From positions 6,946,501 through 7,010,500 of the forward strand of contig JBANSL010000016.1 of assembly GCA_037127255.1 (NCBI GenBank): a DNA stretch of 64,000 bases. The letters run 5' to 3'. The notes below the pieces were generated by a model. The model was not told the origin of the DNA. It made no database searches and saw nothing but the letters and a program-made list of their open reading frames with translations. Made by a program: the position numbers and the translations under genes. The DNA comes from Persicaria tinctoria. Its lineage: Eukaryota > Streptophyta > Magnoliopsida > Caryophyllales > Polygonaceae. Position 1 is the stretch's first letter, and each line of letters starts with the position of its first letter. Positions 26,836 through 38,129 of this stretch are shown in pieces.

Positions 26836-29800
26836 TTAGTGGCTTGTTGCATTTGGCAGCCCGTTGAGAATAACTTCTTGAGGCAGAAGATTGCATTTGA
26901 TTTGTAGATCTTCGAAGATTTTCTTTAGTTCCAAAACAAGTTCAGATTTCCTCCTCAGTTTCTCTGGAAATTCTTGGAAGTTCATTGTGTGATTAACAAA
27001 TATACACATCTTGATCTTGTTGACATTCTCAATCTCTCTCACAACTATATTGTGGTCAGGAGCCCAGAAGTGCGGATTTGCGAGTAAATACCTGTAAAGA
27101 GAAAATTGAACAGAAAGACAACTGTTAATCCAGGCATTGGGCATCTTTTGTGCAAAGTCATTCATAATCATTACAATGAATGCCAGTCACTCTTGCTGGC
27201 TCATCACAGAGATGCAGGAGAAGATCTTTGTACTAATATCTTTACGATCTTACAATCCAATCCACCAAGCCACTGATGGCCCAATCATAGAATCCTGATC
27301 TTAATAACCTTGTTTCTGAGTTGAAAGATAACCAGAATTATCAAGCGATAGCGCTCATATTGGACGTTTTAGCTCAATGAAATTATGATAATGCAAAATA
27401 TTTTTTTGACATAATATCTTTTGCATAATATGCTATTAAACAAGAATCAATTTTCGAAAGAAATGAATCTAAAATCCGATCCCTAAGAACAACCTAAGAA
27501 TGGTAAGAAATGTTTAGATATAGATGCCTGAGCTAAGAATGACCTGAGAACGGTAAGAACCCTAACACTTAACACTGTTACACATACCCAAACCCCAAAT
27601 CATAGCAGCAATTACCTCTTGCCAGTAAAGGTGATGTGCTAGGTATCAGTTCCATACTTCAATCTTATTCAAACAACACACAACAGTTTCTAATAACAAA
27701 ATGATCAAAATTCATCAAGATAGAGAAAGATAACTTACTTCTTTATCCTTTCTTTCAGCTCCCCTATCTTTACTAATGGAGTCATAAAATCAATCGAGAA
27801 CTCCACCGTATCACCTTGATTATCTGGGCTCCTGTAGAAATTGCTGATTGGCTTTGTAGACAATTGGGAATTAGGATAGTACACTTTTTCCTTATCGGCT
27901 TTCAACAAAACTGTGGTTAAGATGTTCATTTCCTCGACTATCATCTGCAAGAAACCATGATCTTCTACAGTTAGCAACTCAGTGTATCAAGAAAAGAGAA
28001 ACTTGACATGTTTGGATGTGTAGCAGCAGATAGACATTACCATTGTTCCATCAATCACACAACGGTCCCCGACATCAAATGGATGCATCACAAACACAAA
28101 TATGATGGCTTCAAAGATAGTCTTGCAAGTGTTTCCGAATACAAAAGCAGCAACCACAAGTTGTGATGAGAAGAAAAGAAGTAGCTTAGTTGATGCTATC
28201 TCTGTAAGAAGAAGCCACAGTACAAAGCATATGACGACGAGGATTGTAGAGACGATCTTGTTCAACTGCCTAACAGCCGTCTTGTTGTCATTCAAAGCAT
28301 GTTGCAACAGTTGTCGGTCTTTGAACACCTTCACCTGAATACAAAAAGTAAAACATAGTATAAATCAATGCCATTTATTTTCAGTTACATAATGAAACCC
28401 TAGATGTGAAAATTACAGCAAATCTACCGAGTGGCAACAAAATACACCATATTTAGGCAAGTGAGTTGCGTAACGTGCGTTAACCAAATAATATCTCAAG
28501 ATTTACATTTCACAAATGCAATGCAGTTTAATGCAATAACTTTATCAAAAATCTCTTTGCTCACACAATATAATAGTCGAATCTCATGATATAAAGAGGA
28601 CCACAACTCGTGACACGAAGGTCAGCGTTTGTTTGGTATCATCTCAAGTTTTCAGTTTTTAAGTTTATCATGACAATGACAGAAGACAACTTCTCTTACC
28701 ACCCATTTAGTTAAAGCTTTCAAACTTATTTGCCCTTTATCATCTGGTTCAAGCAACGTTAACAGATAATCGACTTCCTCCTCGATCATGAACCTCATCA
28801 GGTCATACTTATCTATGTACCTGACAACAGGAAGACATCAAACTGTTAATTCAATGACAGAACAAAAGAAACAAGCAATTCAAAAAGATAAATTCAGCTC
28901 AACGATCTTACTCGCGATCTTCTTCATTATACCGGACGACATTCTCAAATATCCCAACAGCAGTGACAATAGCTTGCTCCTCACTCGTTATCTCGTCGTC
29001 ATCCAGCTCCACCCCACCCTCCACATGATCCTCTTCGAGCATCCCCGACATGGTGGACAGCCCCGAATTCGCAACAACATCAACCAAGAGCTGCACAGTG
29101 TAAGAAGGCACTTTATCCTTCTTCATCTGATGAAGCTTCCCAAGATCAACCACCTTCGTCCCCTTCCCCTTGGCCGCAGCAACATTGACCTTCACAGCCA
29201 CTGCAGGCTTAGTAGACTCCATCACAGGCCTCCCAGAGAGGACCTGAAGCACATAGTGGTGATACACGGACTCCTGAATCCGACCGAAGAACCGATTCAA
29301 GTGGAATGATGAAGCCAGTAGCTTCAAAAGAGTGTTCTTGAGCAGCCACAGGAATGAGCCAATCAGCAGAGAAGCAATCGTCCATGTCACAATGTCTAGA
29401 AACCTGCGGGTTTTCGAGGACGCTTCGACATTCACATCGGGCTTGAAAAGGGCAACCCAGGTGGCTAAAACAACAGCAATCCAGATGAAAACCTCCACAC
29501 TGGTTTTCAATCCGTGGGTGAAATAGACCACATTTTTCTTCATTATGAACTTCCACTCGATGAAGAACACAACCAGATGGACGAACCACTGGGTGATCAG
29601 CATCCCGGAGAAGATCACCATCAGAAGCACAAACCATTTCCACAGCTTCAGGCCGCAGAATCTCTCCGCGCGCATCTTTTCGACGGTGAAGCTGCAGATC
29701 AAACAGCTGAGGATGGCGAGAAAGACTACGAATTGGATCAAGAACTTAACTGTCATCCTCATGTTCTTCCGGGCGCTCAATTGGGCGGTCACCCTCCTGT

Positions 29801-30173
29801 AGACCTCCCTCTCATCAGGCCCCTCTTTGGCCTCCATCTTCCTTCCCGAGCCGCCCAGGGGGGTCCTCTGGGACATAGAAGGTGCCCGGCTGCTGTGGAT
29901 CGGCGATCCCGCAGTGGAATTGCTCCTCATAGGAGCACCTAGGGTTTCGATTGCCTCTGAATCGACTGGCGGTTTCGGCTTCGGCCGACGACTCAGGGCC
30001 GAGGCCGTTCCCGTGGGGGGTTGGGGGGGCCGATTCGGAGAAACGGTATTGTTTAGGGTTTCATTAGGGGTTGAGGGAGAGATGGAAATGACGCAGTCAG
30101 GCGGTTGTGTTGGGGGATTATTGATGGAATAGAGACTTGTCTCGCCTGAATTGGTGGCGCTGTTGGCCGCCAT
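26836..30173 (-). CDS. Mechanosensitive ion channel, MscS-like group II (MSL10 type)
   Basis: Five exons on the reverse strand encode 712 aa: 28912-30173, 28700-28820, 28041-28334, 27739-27944, 26836-27091; splice phases all agree. The family forms stretch-gated, anion-preferring channels in the plasma membrane. The N-terminal ~125 residues are Pro/Ser-rich and soluble. Four hydrophobic segments follow in exon 1 (for example FLIQFVVFLAILSCLICSF), then a long loop, then the last two helices in exon 3 (STILVVICFVLWLLLTEIAS). The MscS pore and beta domain follow: FVFGNTCKTIFEAIIFVFV, MHPFDVGDRCVIDG, VEEMNILTTV and TKPISNFYRSPDN. Length is close to Arabidopsis MSL10 (about 734 aa). Which of MSL4-10 is the ortholog cannot be told by eye. 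The leader (30174-30330) is CT/GA-rich. Confidence 0.95.
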
Positions 30174-30330
30174 GGGAGATGGGGGTTTTGGAGGTGGTTG
30201 CAGCTATGGAGGAAGGAGTTGGAGAGGGTTTAAAAAGAGGGGAGGGGAGGGAGGAGAAACAGGGGAGGACGACGACTCAGACAGAGAGGAGACAGAGTAG
30301 TAGTGGGAGTGGCGCTCACATTGAAAACAT

Positions 30331-31029
30331 GAATAAACCTTTTTTAAATATTTTTTTATCGTTATTTGTGTTATTATTTCTTCCAATAATTATTATTTTT
30401 CGTTATTTGTGGAGAAATTCCACCGTCTGCTACTTGTATAGTTGTATTTTAGCATTTTCTTTTGCCACCCAATTTTTTTTTGATTTTTTAATATATTTTT
30501 TTTCCAGTTGACTCTCATGTTTTCCATTAGTTGTATAACTTGTATATTCATATTGTGTGAAAGTCTTTCTTAATCTACTTTTAAGATTATCTGTATTTTT
30601 TTTAGTTTTTTACATTTTAAAAAAATAATCTATTTGTCAAAATATGTCATTTGAACTTCTTTCACAAAAGGTAAAAAATCAATAAATATATTATTACACT
30701 CTCATTTATTACGTTACTTTTTTTATATATTTTTAAACTATGAGTAACTAACAATCTACTAGTAATTATTACAAAGACATTTTTGTAAAGTAGAGATTAA
30801 AATATCTACCATGATATATTTTCCAAAACAAAATTAACACTACATATTTTGTTGAAGGAATATAATATAAAATTAGCCTAAATAAGTTAAAAAAGATTAA
30901 TCAGACAAGATCTTGACATTTTGTGAATATGATTAAAAATACCTTTTTTATATATAGATTGAATAACTTCCCATAAATTTGACAATCTCCAGCATAACAA
31001 GTGTTAAATTTGACAAAAAGTTTAATCGG
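30331..31029. other. AT-rich MSL upstream region
   Basis: It is very AT-rich with long T-runs. The start should contain the MSL core promoter. No gene is seen. Confidence 0.45.
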
Positions 31030-33455
31030 ATTTAAAAACCTTTTTTTATGCAATTTTTTTTCCCCGTGGGCAAAGAGTTGGATATACATCCATGATCATT
31101 TAATACGATGATGTTCTGAAACTCACAACAAGAACTCAAAATAAAATTACAAGTCAACTGAGATTTCGCAAGAAAATCAGCTGCACAATTCGCCTCTCTA
31201 TAGCAATGCTGGAATGTGATCATCTTAAAATCTTCGCTTAATGAACGGATTTCTTGAACTAATTGCATCACCTCCAAAGGTATATTGTTCACCTGATTCA
31301 TGGCATTGATAACGATTGAGCAATCACTTTCAACTATGACTTTCCGTATCCCAAGCTCCGTTGCCAATCTTATACCTGCATATACTGCAAAAGCTTATGC
31401 TAGGATGACAGAACTAATCCTAACATTACATTTATGTATCTCAATAACTTGACCGTAATTATTCCTCATGATGCACCCAATCTGAAGTTGACAACCAATT
31501 TTAGCTGAAGCATCTACATTAATCTTAACAACATTTATAGGGGACATTTTCAAATCATTTTATCAGGAGGCCTACTACGTTTTGGTAATTTGGTTTTCAC
31601 CTGTTATTTACTCCAACATGAAATCTTATCAATAGTTTGAGTTAAAACATTTATAATACTCTTATCAAAACCATTGCGAAAAATAATTATATTTCGCAGC
31701 TCCTAGATATAATGTCATAAATGGCACAGGTGTTTAAAATTTATATTAAGAGCCCTAGTGTTTAGAATATTTTCTTATACACCACTTGTTAAATTTGGTA
31801 TAGTAAAATATTTTTTCAATTTAACACCCAGATTTTGAATAAAGGATATAGTAATCTAACAATTAAACAATAAATGATTTGTATCTTCTATATCAGAATT
31901 ACAAAGAGAACAAGTACTTGAAACTCTATTTAAATATCTATTTAGATGAACAGTAGTAGTTAAGATGTCTAAAATAATCTTCCAGATAAATTTTGTAATA
32001 TTCGGAGCAATATTAAGTTCCCAAATCCAGTCTGCTGAGTTTTTTTTGTATTCCTTGTATTAAAGAGTGATGATGTGGCTTTAACAGAAAAGTTCCCATT
32101 ATTACTACAAACAACAACAAACCCAGTATCTCCCGCTTAGAGCAGGGTCTGGGGGGTCGAGATGTACGCACCCTTGCCCCGACTAGGTCGAGAGGGTGTT
32201 TCTGAGTGACCCATGACCGGACATCAAAGAATTCGTATTTGTAAATTCAAAATAACTTGTCATGAATATCAGTTACTTGAATATGGATATTAGTAATCAT
32301 ATGAACAATATGAGAGGGAAATATATTATTTAATTTATCAATATCCCAAGAATTCATATTTGTAAATAAATCACACACTTTTAAATTAGGGTCACAATCA
32401 TTCCTAAAGCTCTCTAAATATTGTGCATTTACCCAAATATCAGACCATACATTGATAGTTTTCCCATTACCAACTAGTCATAACAAACCTTTAAATAATA
32501 GATCTCTGATATTAAGAAGCCGTCCAAATTGCGAGGAAGTTTTGAATCTTCCTCTTTACATTAAAGATTCTTTTGAGAGATATTTATCTGTGATTACCTT
32601 TGACCAAATATTATCAAGATTTTCCATAATTCTCCAAAGTAACTTCATTTGCATACCAATATTAATTTGCTCAGCTGATTTAAAGCCTAACCCCCCATCC
32701 TTTTTAGGAGTACACAGATCTTCCCAACTGATTAAAGGATGATAATTATTAGATTGAAGTTGATTCCAAAAAAAAAAATTGTTTATCTGATCAAATTTTT
32801 GAAGAATTCCTTTTGGAAAAAGAAATGATTGCATTAGGTAATTTGTTTTAGAATGTAGGTTTGCCTGAATGAGAACCGATCTACCAGCTTGAGAGAGAGA
32901 ATTGGATGTTCACTTTGATAGTTGTTTTTTAAGGCTTGTGATCGCCTCATCAAACAAGACATTACAAACTCTATCACTAATAATAAGTGGTAGACCAAGG
33001 TATTTGTCCATTATCTTGGTAACTGGAATATTTAACTGTTGAGCAAGAGACTGAGCTTTACTAAAAGGAATATTTTTAGAAATTTGTAACGAACTTTTAT
33101 TGTAGTTTATAGATAGTCCAGACGTATTGGAAAAAGTACTCAAGAGATTTTTAACCGTACGAAGACTTAACTCATCAGCACGTCCAAAAATGAGTGTATC
33201 ATCTGCAAATGAGAGGAATGGAATAGGACTACTGTTGTTTGTAAGTTTGATTTCTATCAATGGGTCACATTCCAATGATTCTTGTTGCAACATTCTTCCT
33301 AATAGCTCCATAACCAATACAAAAATATATGGTGCAAGAGAATCTCCTTGTCGAATTCTCGTAGAAGTTTGAAATGTACGTCCAGGCAAGTTATTTACTA
33401 AAACAGAGAAACTAGTTTTAGTCAAACAGGTCATAACCCAATTAATTCATTTATA
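31030..33455 (-). mobile_element. Truncated L1-type LINE: RT, linker and RNase H
   Basis: From 33434 the reverse strand starts inside the reverse transcriptase (MTCLTKTSFSVLVNN, IRQGDSLAPYIFVLVMELL, FLSFADDTLIFGRADELS with catalytic FADD), then SINYNKSSLQISKN and YLGLPL. At 32834-32556 comes the post-RT region (FFFWNQLQSNNYHPLISWED, PKKDGGLGFKSAEQINIGMQ). The C-terminal RNase H domain is at 31367-31090 (VIVESDCSIVINAMNQV; FQHCYREANCAADFLAK). Frameshifts and stops occur between these blocks, and the 5' half (endonuclease) is missing. An Au-like SINE interrupts it at 32104-32222. Its first ~350 bp are copied at 41921-42260 by the tandem duplication. Confidence 0.88.
32104..32222 (-). repeat. 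Au-like SINE inside the LINE
   Basis: The reverse strand reads CCTCTCGACCTAGTCGGGGC, a run of C/T-rich blocks, and a GGGTTTGTTGTTGTTTG tail. It is the same family and orientation as 6946-7066. It interrupts LINE coding sequence, so it inserted after the LINE. Confidence 0.65.
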
Positions 33456-34048
33456 CAATTGATTTTCATTGAACTAATATTTATTTAATTGTATACTATT
33501 AATTTATTTAATTATTAATATTTTATTTTAAAAAAAACGCGTCATGGTAGGACCGTATGAGAACTATGCTAGCTGGTATTTGGTATTATTTTGAGTCATT
33601 TTTCCTAGTTATTGTAATTTATTTATTTCATTTTCTAATTAGAGGAATTGGTTCTCCCAAAAAAAAAAGGAATTGTAGGAGTTAATTAATTTATTAATTT
33701 TAATTTTATTGGCTAGTATCCTAGTTTCTGTCTTGTTTATTTATACTTTGGTTTTCGTTTGTTGCTTTTTAATGTATAATTGTAGTGTAGAATATTTTCA
33801 ATTGTGGTGTTAAATAGATGGATAATTATATTGGGTTCAATCAATTTTAATAAATGAGTTATATACTCCGGTAGTAGATATGTGTATTTATTATGCTTCA
33901 TGAGCAGTTGTAATAGTTCGATGAATACTCGTGAAGCATATGCGTGTACTGTTGTTGTACAAGTTTTAATTGTACAAATTTTAAAGAGGGTTGTACGTTA
34001 GTAGTTGCCTAATTTAATAATGTAGTAAATGAGAGAGGTTGGATTTAT

Positions 34049-34466
34049 CAGGCCTGATATTTGCACGGTAAAAAATTCGCCATAGGCACGGTACCGGTAC
34101 CGGACTCCCAACTCGGCAAAAGCTTCTGCAGGTGCCGGACTCCCAGATCGGCAGAAACTGAAAAAGGTGCAGGGAATCTTGCAGGCACACCATATCACCT
34201 CGTTGACGAGGTGTCACTTCATGTCGGGTCCTGACAGCCGATGCTGAGCTCCGAAACCGGCACAGTCAAATCAGTCGAATCGTCTGAAAAGCTGCAGGGC
34301 ATCTGCAGCTTTACGTCATCGGCTGCAGTGCCACACTGGGAGTCTGGCATCGGCATAAACTATGCCACACTGGGAGTCCGGCATCGACAGAAGCGTTTGC
34401 CGAGTTGGGAGTTCGGCACCGGCACCGTGCCGGTGGCGATATAGTGTCGTGCAGATAACAAAAAGG
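34049..34466. mobile_element. 418-bp long-TIR DNA element with 8-bp target duplication
   Basis: It is absent from unit B, where GGATTTAT joins TATGTTTTTG directly. In A the 8-mer GGATTTAT (34041-34048) is repeated as GGATTCAT (34467-34474). The arms are inverted repeats of about 98 bp sharing GGCACGGT-CCGGT-CCG, ACTCCCAACTCGGCAAA and GCCGGACTCCCAG. It is GC-rich in AT-rich surroundings and has no transposase. An 8-bp duplication suggests the hAT superfamily; the foldback-like arms are unusual. Confidence 0.88.
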
Positions 34467-34921
34467 GGATTCATTATGTTTTTGAATTATAATATTTGTA
34501 CAAGCATATGCTTCATGAGGGTTGTTCTTTAGTAGACTAGTAGTTGCCACCAAGTGTGGATTCATCGTCATAAAAAAAATTATAAAATCGGATTAATTAA
34601 ACTTTTAACATTTACAAAAGTTTAAGTTATTCTGAGTATATATATATAGGTCATTCATGTGGCAATATAAGAAAAAAAGACAAAATCAATAAAAATTACT
34701 ATAAAATATATAGTCCACGCGGTGGTAGAATCTTTTCAATAAATATTAATTGTTTACCTCTAGTTTTCTAGAGAGAGGGAGCAAGAATCAAGTCGGATGA
34801 GACTCCGGTTGAACTCCGATCGGTCACCATGGACTCCTCCTACACTGGAACTCGGTTGCTCCTGGATAACTCGGTCCCATCCGGCCTGCTGTTCGTCGTC
34901 GTCACCGACGTTCTGATTAGG

Positions 34922-35285
34922 ACTTGACACAACTGTCAACCCCACTCGCCACTTTCTCCCCTCTCTTGGTTGTCGACGGAGGTTTGAGATACGGCTCGCC
35001 CTTGCCTTGTTGCAGGGACAACAACTCTGTCCTCAAGAAAATAACTAAGAGAAATAAAAATTATGAAAAGGTAATTGTTGTTCGCCGTCGTCGCCGACGT
35101 TCTGATCAAGACTTGACACAACTGTCAACCCCACTCGCCCACTTTCTCCCCTCTCTTGGTTGTCGGCGGAGGTCTGAGATACGGCTCGTCCTTGCCTTGT
35201 TGCAGGGAAACAACTCTGTCCTCAAGAATCGAGGAATCGCCCTTGCCTTGTTGTTGCAGGGACAACAACTCTGTCCTCAAGAAAA
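34922..35285 (+). repeat. Internal ~186-bp repeat in unit A
   Basis: GACTTGACACAACTGTCAAC begins copies at about 34922 and 35110. Each runs through CCCCTCTCTTGGTTGTCG to GGGACAACAACTCTGTCCTC, and a third partial copy ends near 35285. The same arrangement is in unit B (45582-45950), so it predates the duplication. Short ORFs run through it but match nothing I recognise. Confidence 0.75.
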
Positions 35286-35305
35286 TAACCAAGAGACATA
35301 AAAAC

Positions 35306-35522
35306 CAAGGGCGAATCCTAGACCGACTTATCAGGGATGCTCGAAGATAAAGGTTTTACCATTTCGAGGATACTTAAAGATAATTTTTTTTTCTTTTGTA
35401 TTTTTTTTATAGATGGGGATGCTTGAGGGTAAAAAATTTAAAATTAACATTAAAAAAAAAAAATTTTAAAAATTTGTGGGGATGCTTTAGCATCACCAAC
35501 CATTAACATAAATCCGCCCCTG
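35306..35522. mobile_element. hAT-type MITE (unit A copy)
   Basis: A perfect 8-bp duplication, ATAAAAAC (35298-35305 and 35523-35530), flanks 217 bp with ends CAAGGGCGAATCC and AAATCCGCCCCTG (inverted). The interior repeats GGGATGCTT-type motifs. The orthologous copy is 45967-46256. Confidence 0.9.
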
Positions 35523-36206
35523 ATAAAAACTATGAAAATGTGGAGCTAATGGGATTTGAAATCATGACCTCAGGGGAATAATTACACCTTACCAACTAAA
35601 CTAAGTTGTCTTTATGACTCTTTTTTTTTCACACTCTTTTATCCCTAAAATTAGTAAAAAAAAACCAAAACAATCCGATTTTTTTTATAAAAAAAAACTA
35701 TGGTTTTCTTCCGAGCTAGGGGGAATGGCGCCGCCCCGAGCCCCTCTAGGTCCGCCACTGACGAAGTAGCTAAAACTAATAGGATAACTTGAGTTAATAG
35801 ATTAAGTGTCTTAAATATATGTGTTCATAATTTACTAACTCAGTAACGAAATAATTGGCCTACCTTTTGATCACTTTTTCATGTAAAAGAATATTTGTCC
35901 CTTTAAACAACATTAATGACAAAAATTTCTAATTTTATCAATTCATCTCATTAATTATATTTGATTTTCAAGTGTTTGGTAAAAAAATATTTTCAAGTCT
36001 TATATTTAACTTATATAAAACTATAAAATATTAAAATCAAAAGTTTTGAAAAGCTACGTACATTGCCTAACGAATCCTTATACATACATTACAAAAGGGA
36101 CAAATTAGTTTTTTTTTTTTAATACAAATTAAGGATTTGAAAGGCGTCATGCCCTACTAATCCACCATCCAATGACATCCCCTAACAAGGGAAAGAAGTT
36201 ACGTAC

Positions 36207-36351
36207 CTTGAAGGCTTGAACTTGGTTGTTGGAATTCCTGATCTAGCATCCGTGTTTTGGGCAATCTCTTGTACACGTAGAGGATGAAGAGTAAGGCTAA
36301 GGTGTCACCCCAAGTTGCATATTGTAATGTGTAAAGAGTTTTGGATACCAT
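36207..36351 (-). other. Exon-like ORF, unit A copy (unidentified)
   Basis: From the ATG at 36351 the reverse strand encodes 48 residues up to a good GT donor (CTTCAAG|GTACGT). It includes MVSKTLYTLQYATWGDTLAL, then a hydrophobic LFILYVYKRLPKTR. This could be the first exon of a gene with a membrane-anchored N-terminus. No following exon was found and I do not recognise the protein. The identical sequence is at 47385-47529. Confidence 0.3.
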
Positions 36352-37668
36352 GTGGAAAATGTGAAACTTTAGGGGTATATGGCGTAATTTCTCCCTTTTG
36401 TTCTAATTGAACGATTACGTTTTTTTTTTGGTCAGGTAAATTGAACGATTACTTTTGACTGTTCGACAAACGAGATATTGACAATATGATAAGGCCAACT
36501 ATATGACTACATCTTTTGATTAAAGACTAGTGGTTATTATGGTTGATTTTTTTGCTTATCGAGTGATGTGTTAGCAGTAGTTAAATCTCCATGTTGTAAC
36601 ATATGTAATATCGCCAATATTTATAGTTATCAGATTTCTTCTCCTTATTGAGGCAAGAGACATAGATGCCATAATGAGATTCATTCTATCATATCTTGTA
36701 TAGTTGCAGCTTGCTAATCTTTGCACTCCTCACGTGAAAAATACTTGCAACCTCTCAATTCTCTTTCTTCCAAATGCTCATTCCTGTCAAGATTAACTAT
36801 ACTGAATAGAATACCAAGCTTGATCACCTAACAGCTTCCTTTCCATGTCAGATAAGCAATCCAAATGGGTTGAAATTACACCTGAAAAAAATCATATAAT
36901 TGTGCACGCATGATTTTTTTTTTTTATGAATATATCCTTATAATAACAACAAATGAAGCCAAACTAATGAAGAAATATTAGGAAGATAATGCTAGCAAAA
37001 ATGGAATCCTATACCGAATGTGCGCTACCCCATGCATGTTAGTGTAAGTCTACAAATACAAAGAGTTAATTTATAAGAACATGAATTCAGTGATTAAAAC
37101 CAGCATAAAACAATGAAGAAAAAAAATAGAATTAGATTAAGAATGACAAAGTCACAATCACAAAACTTTAGTCCTTTAGTGCTTCAAGCAAAGAGATTGA
37201 GAGACCGAGTCACCAAGAAGCTTGTTGAGATTCATGTTGCTAGAGCTTCCTATAAGATGGCTTAGCTACTAATTTCAAGGCAAATACCAAATGAAGGTAA
37301 GTGAATTGAAGAAGGAATGGCCAGCTCTTGTCATCCAAGAGGCCGGGTTGCCTCCTCCATTGGTCATAAGAAAAAACAAAGATACAAGTTTTTACATGAT
37401 CGATCATCACTAAAAGAGTAGTGCTTGTCAATCTTATAATCCTCATCAACACATTTCAGAACATATTAATTTTATAGTGGAAAAAGAGGACTTAGTAATG
37501 TGTTTATGAACATATTAACAAATCAAATTAACATGTTTTTATGTAAAGACATACGTATATATTTTACCAATGAAAAACATATTTCGTAGAGTACTCATTC
37601 AATTTTTTCAATTGAGGTAAGATATAAAATAAGTAATTGTATATAGTAGTTCGAAAAGATGACTTTAC

Positions 37669-37916
37669 CTTGAGTGTATTGAGCTCGAGTCCTTCAAGGG
37701 CACCGAAATAACAGTACACAGGCAAAGTCAGTATCACCTTCCAAATGATGAAGTATGTGGGTCTTTGGCTTGGCCGCCTTAAGTCTTCTATACCCTTTCG
37801 ACCTTTCCAAGAGCCACCTTCCATATATGACCTTGCACATGAAACGGATTTTTGAAAACAAATAAGGGCCTTGGGATCCCAGACTAAGCTTCCAGGACTA
37901 CTCATAAGACAGCATA
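37669..37916 (-). other. Exon-like block inside the Helitron (unidentified)
   Basis: The reverse strand is open with MSSPGSLVWDPKALICFQKS and GGSWKGRKGIEDLRRPSQRP, then a hydrophobic FIIWKVILTLPVYCYFGALE, ending at a donor (CTCAAG|GTAAAG). A candidate acceptor is at 37917. It does not continue the A/B-barrel family sequence. It may be a second captured fragment or a new exon spliced onto the first; I do not recognise it. Confidence 0.35.
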
Positions 37917-38129
37917 CTTGCAGGATTACATGATAGTGATCTGCCTTACAAACCTATGATACTTCACCTTTAGCTACTAACATACAGCCAATTAGTTATT
38001 CAAGTAGATGCAGGATTTTAGTTATGTATTTGGATGCCAGATTTTGGTTGGAATACTTAACATTGGCCACATAATACATTATGAGCAAACACTCAAAACA
38101 ACAAGTTGTCAGTAAGGTACTAATCCAAC

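Noticed and set aside
28788..29942. Forward ORFs up to 173 aa
   Set aside because: They are antisense shadows of the large MSL exon 1.
34760..35350. A gene in the GC-richer part of the duplication units
   Set aside because: ORFs are short, shift frame between the internal repeats and differ between units; no domain or consistent exon structure.
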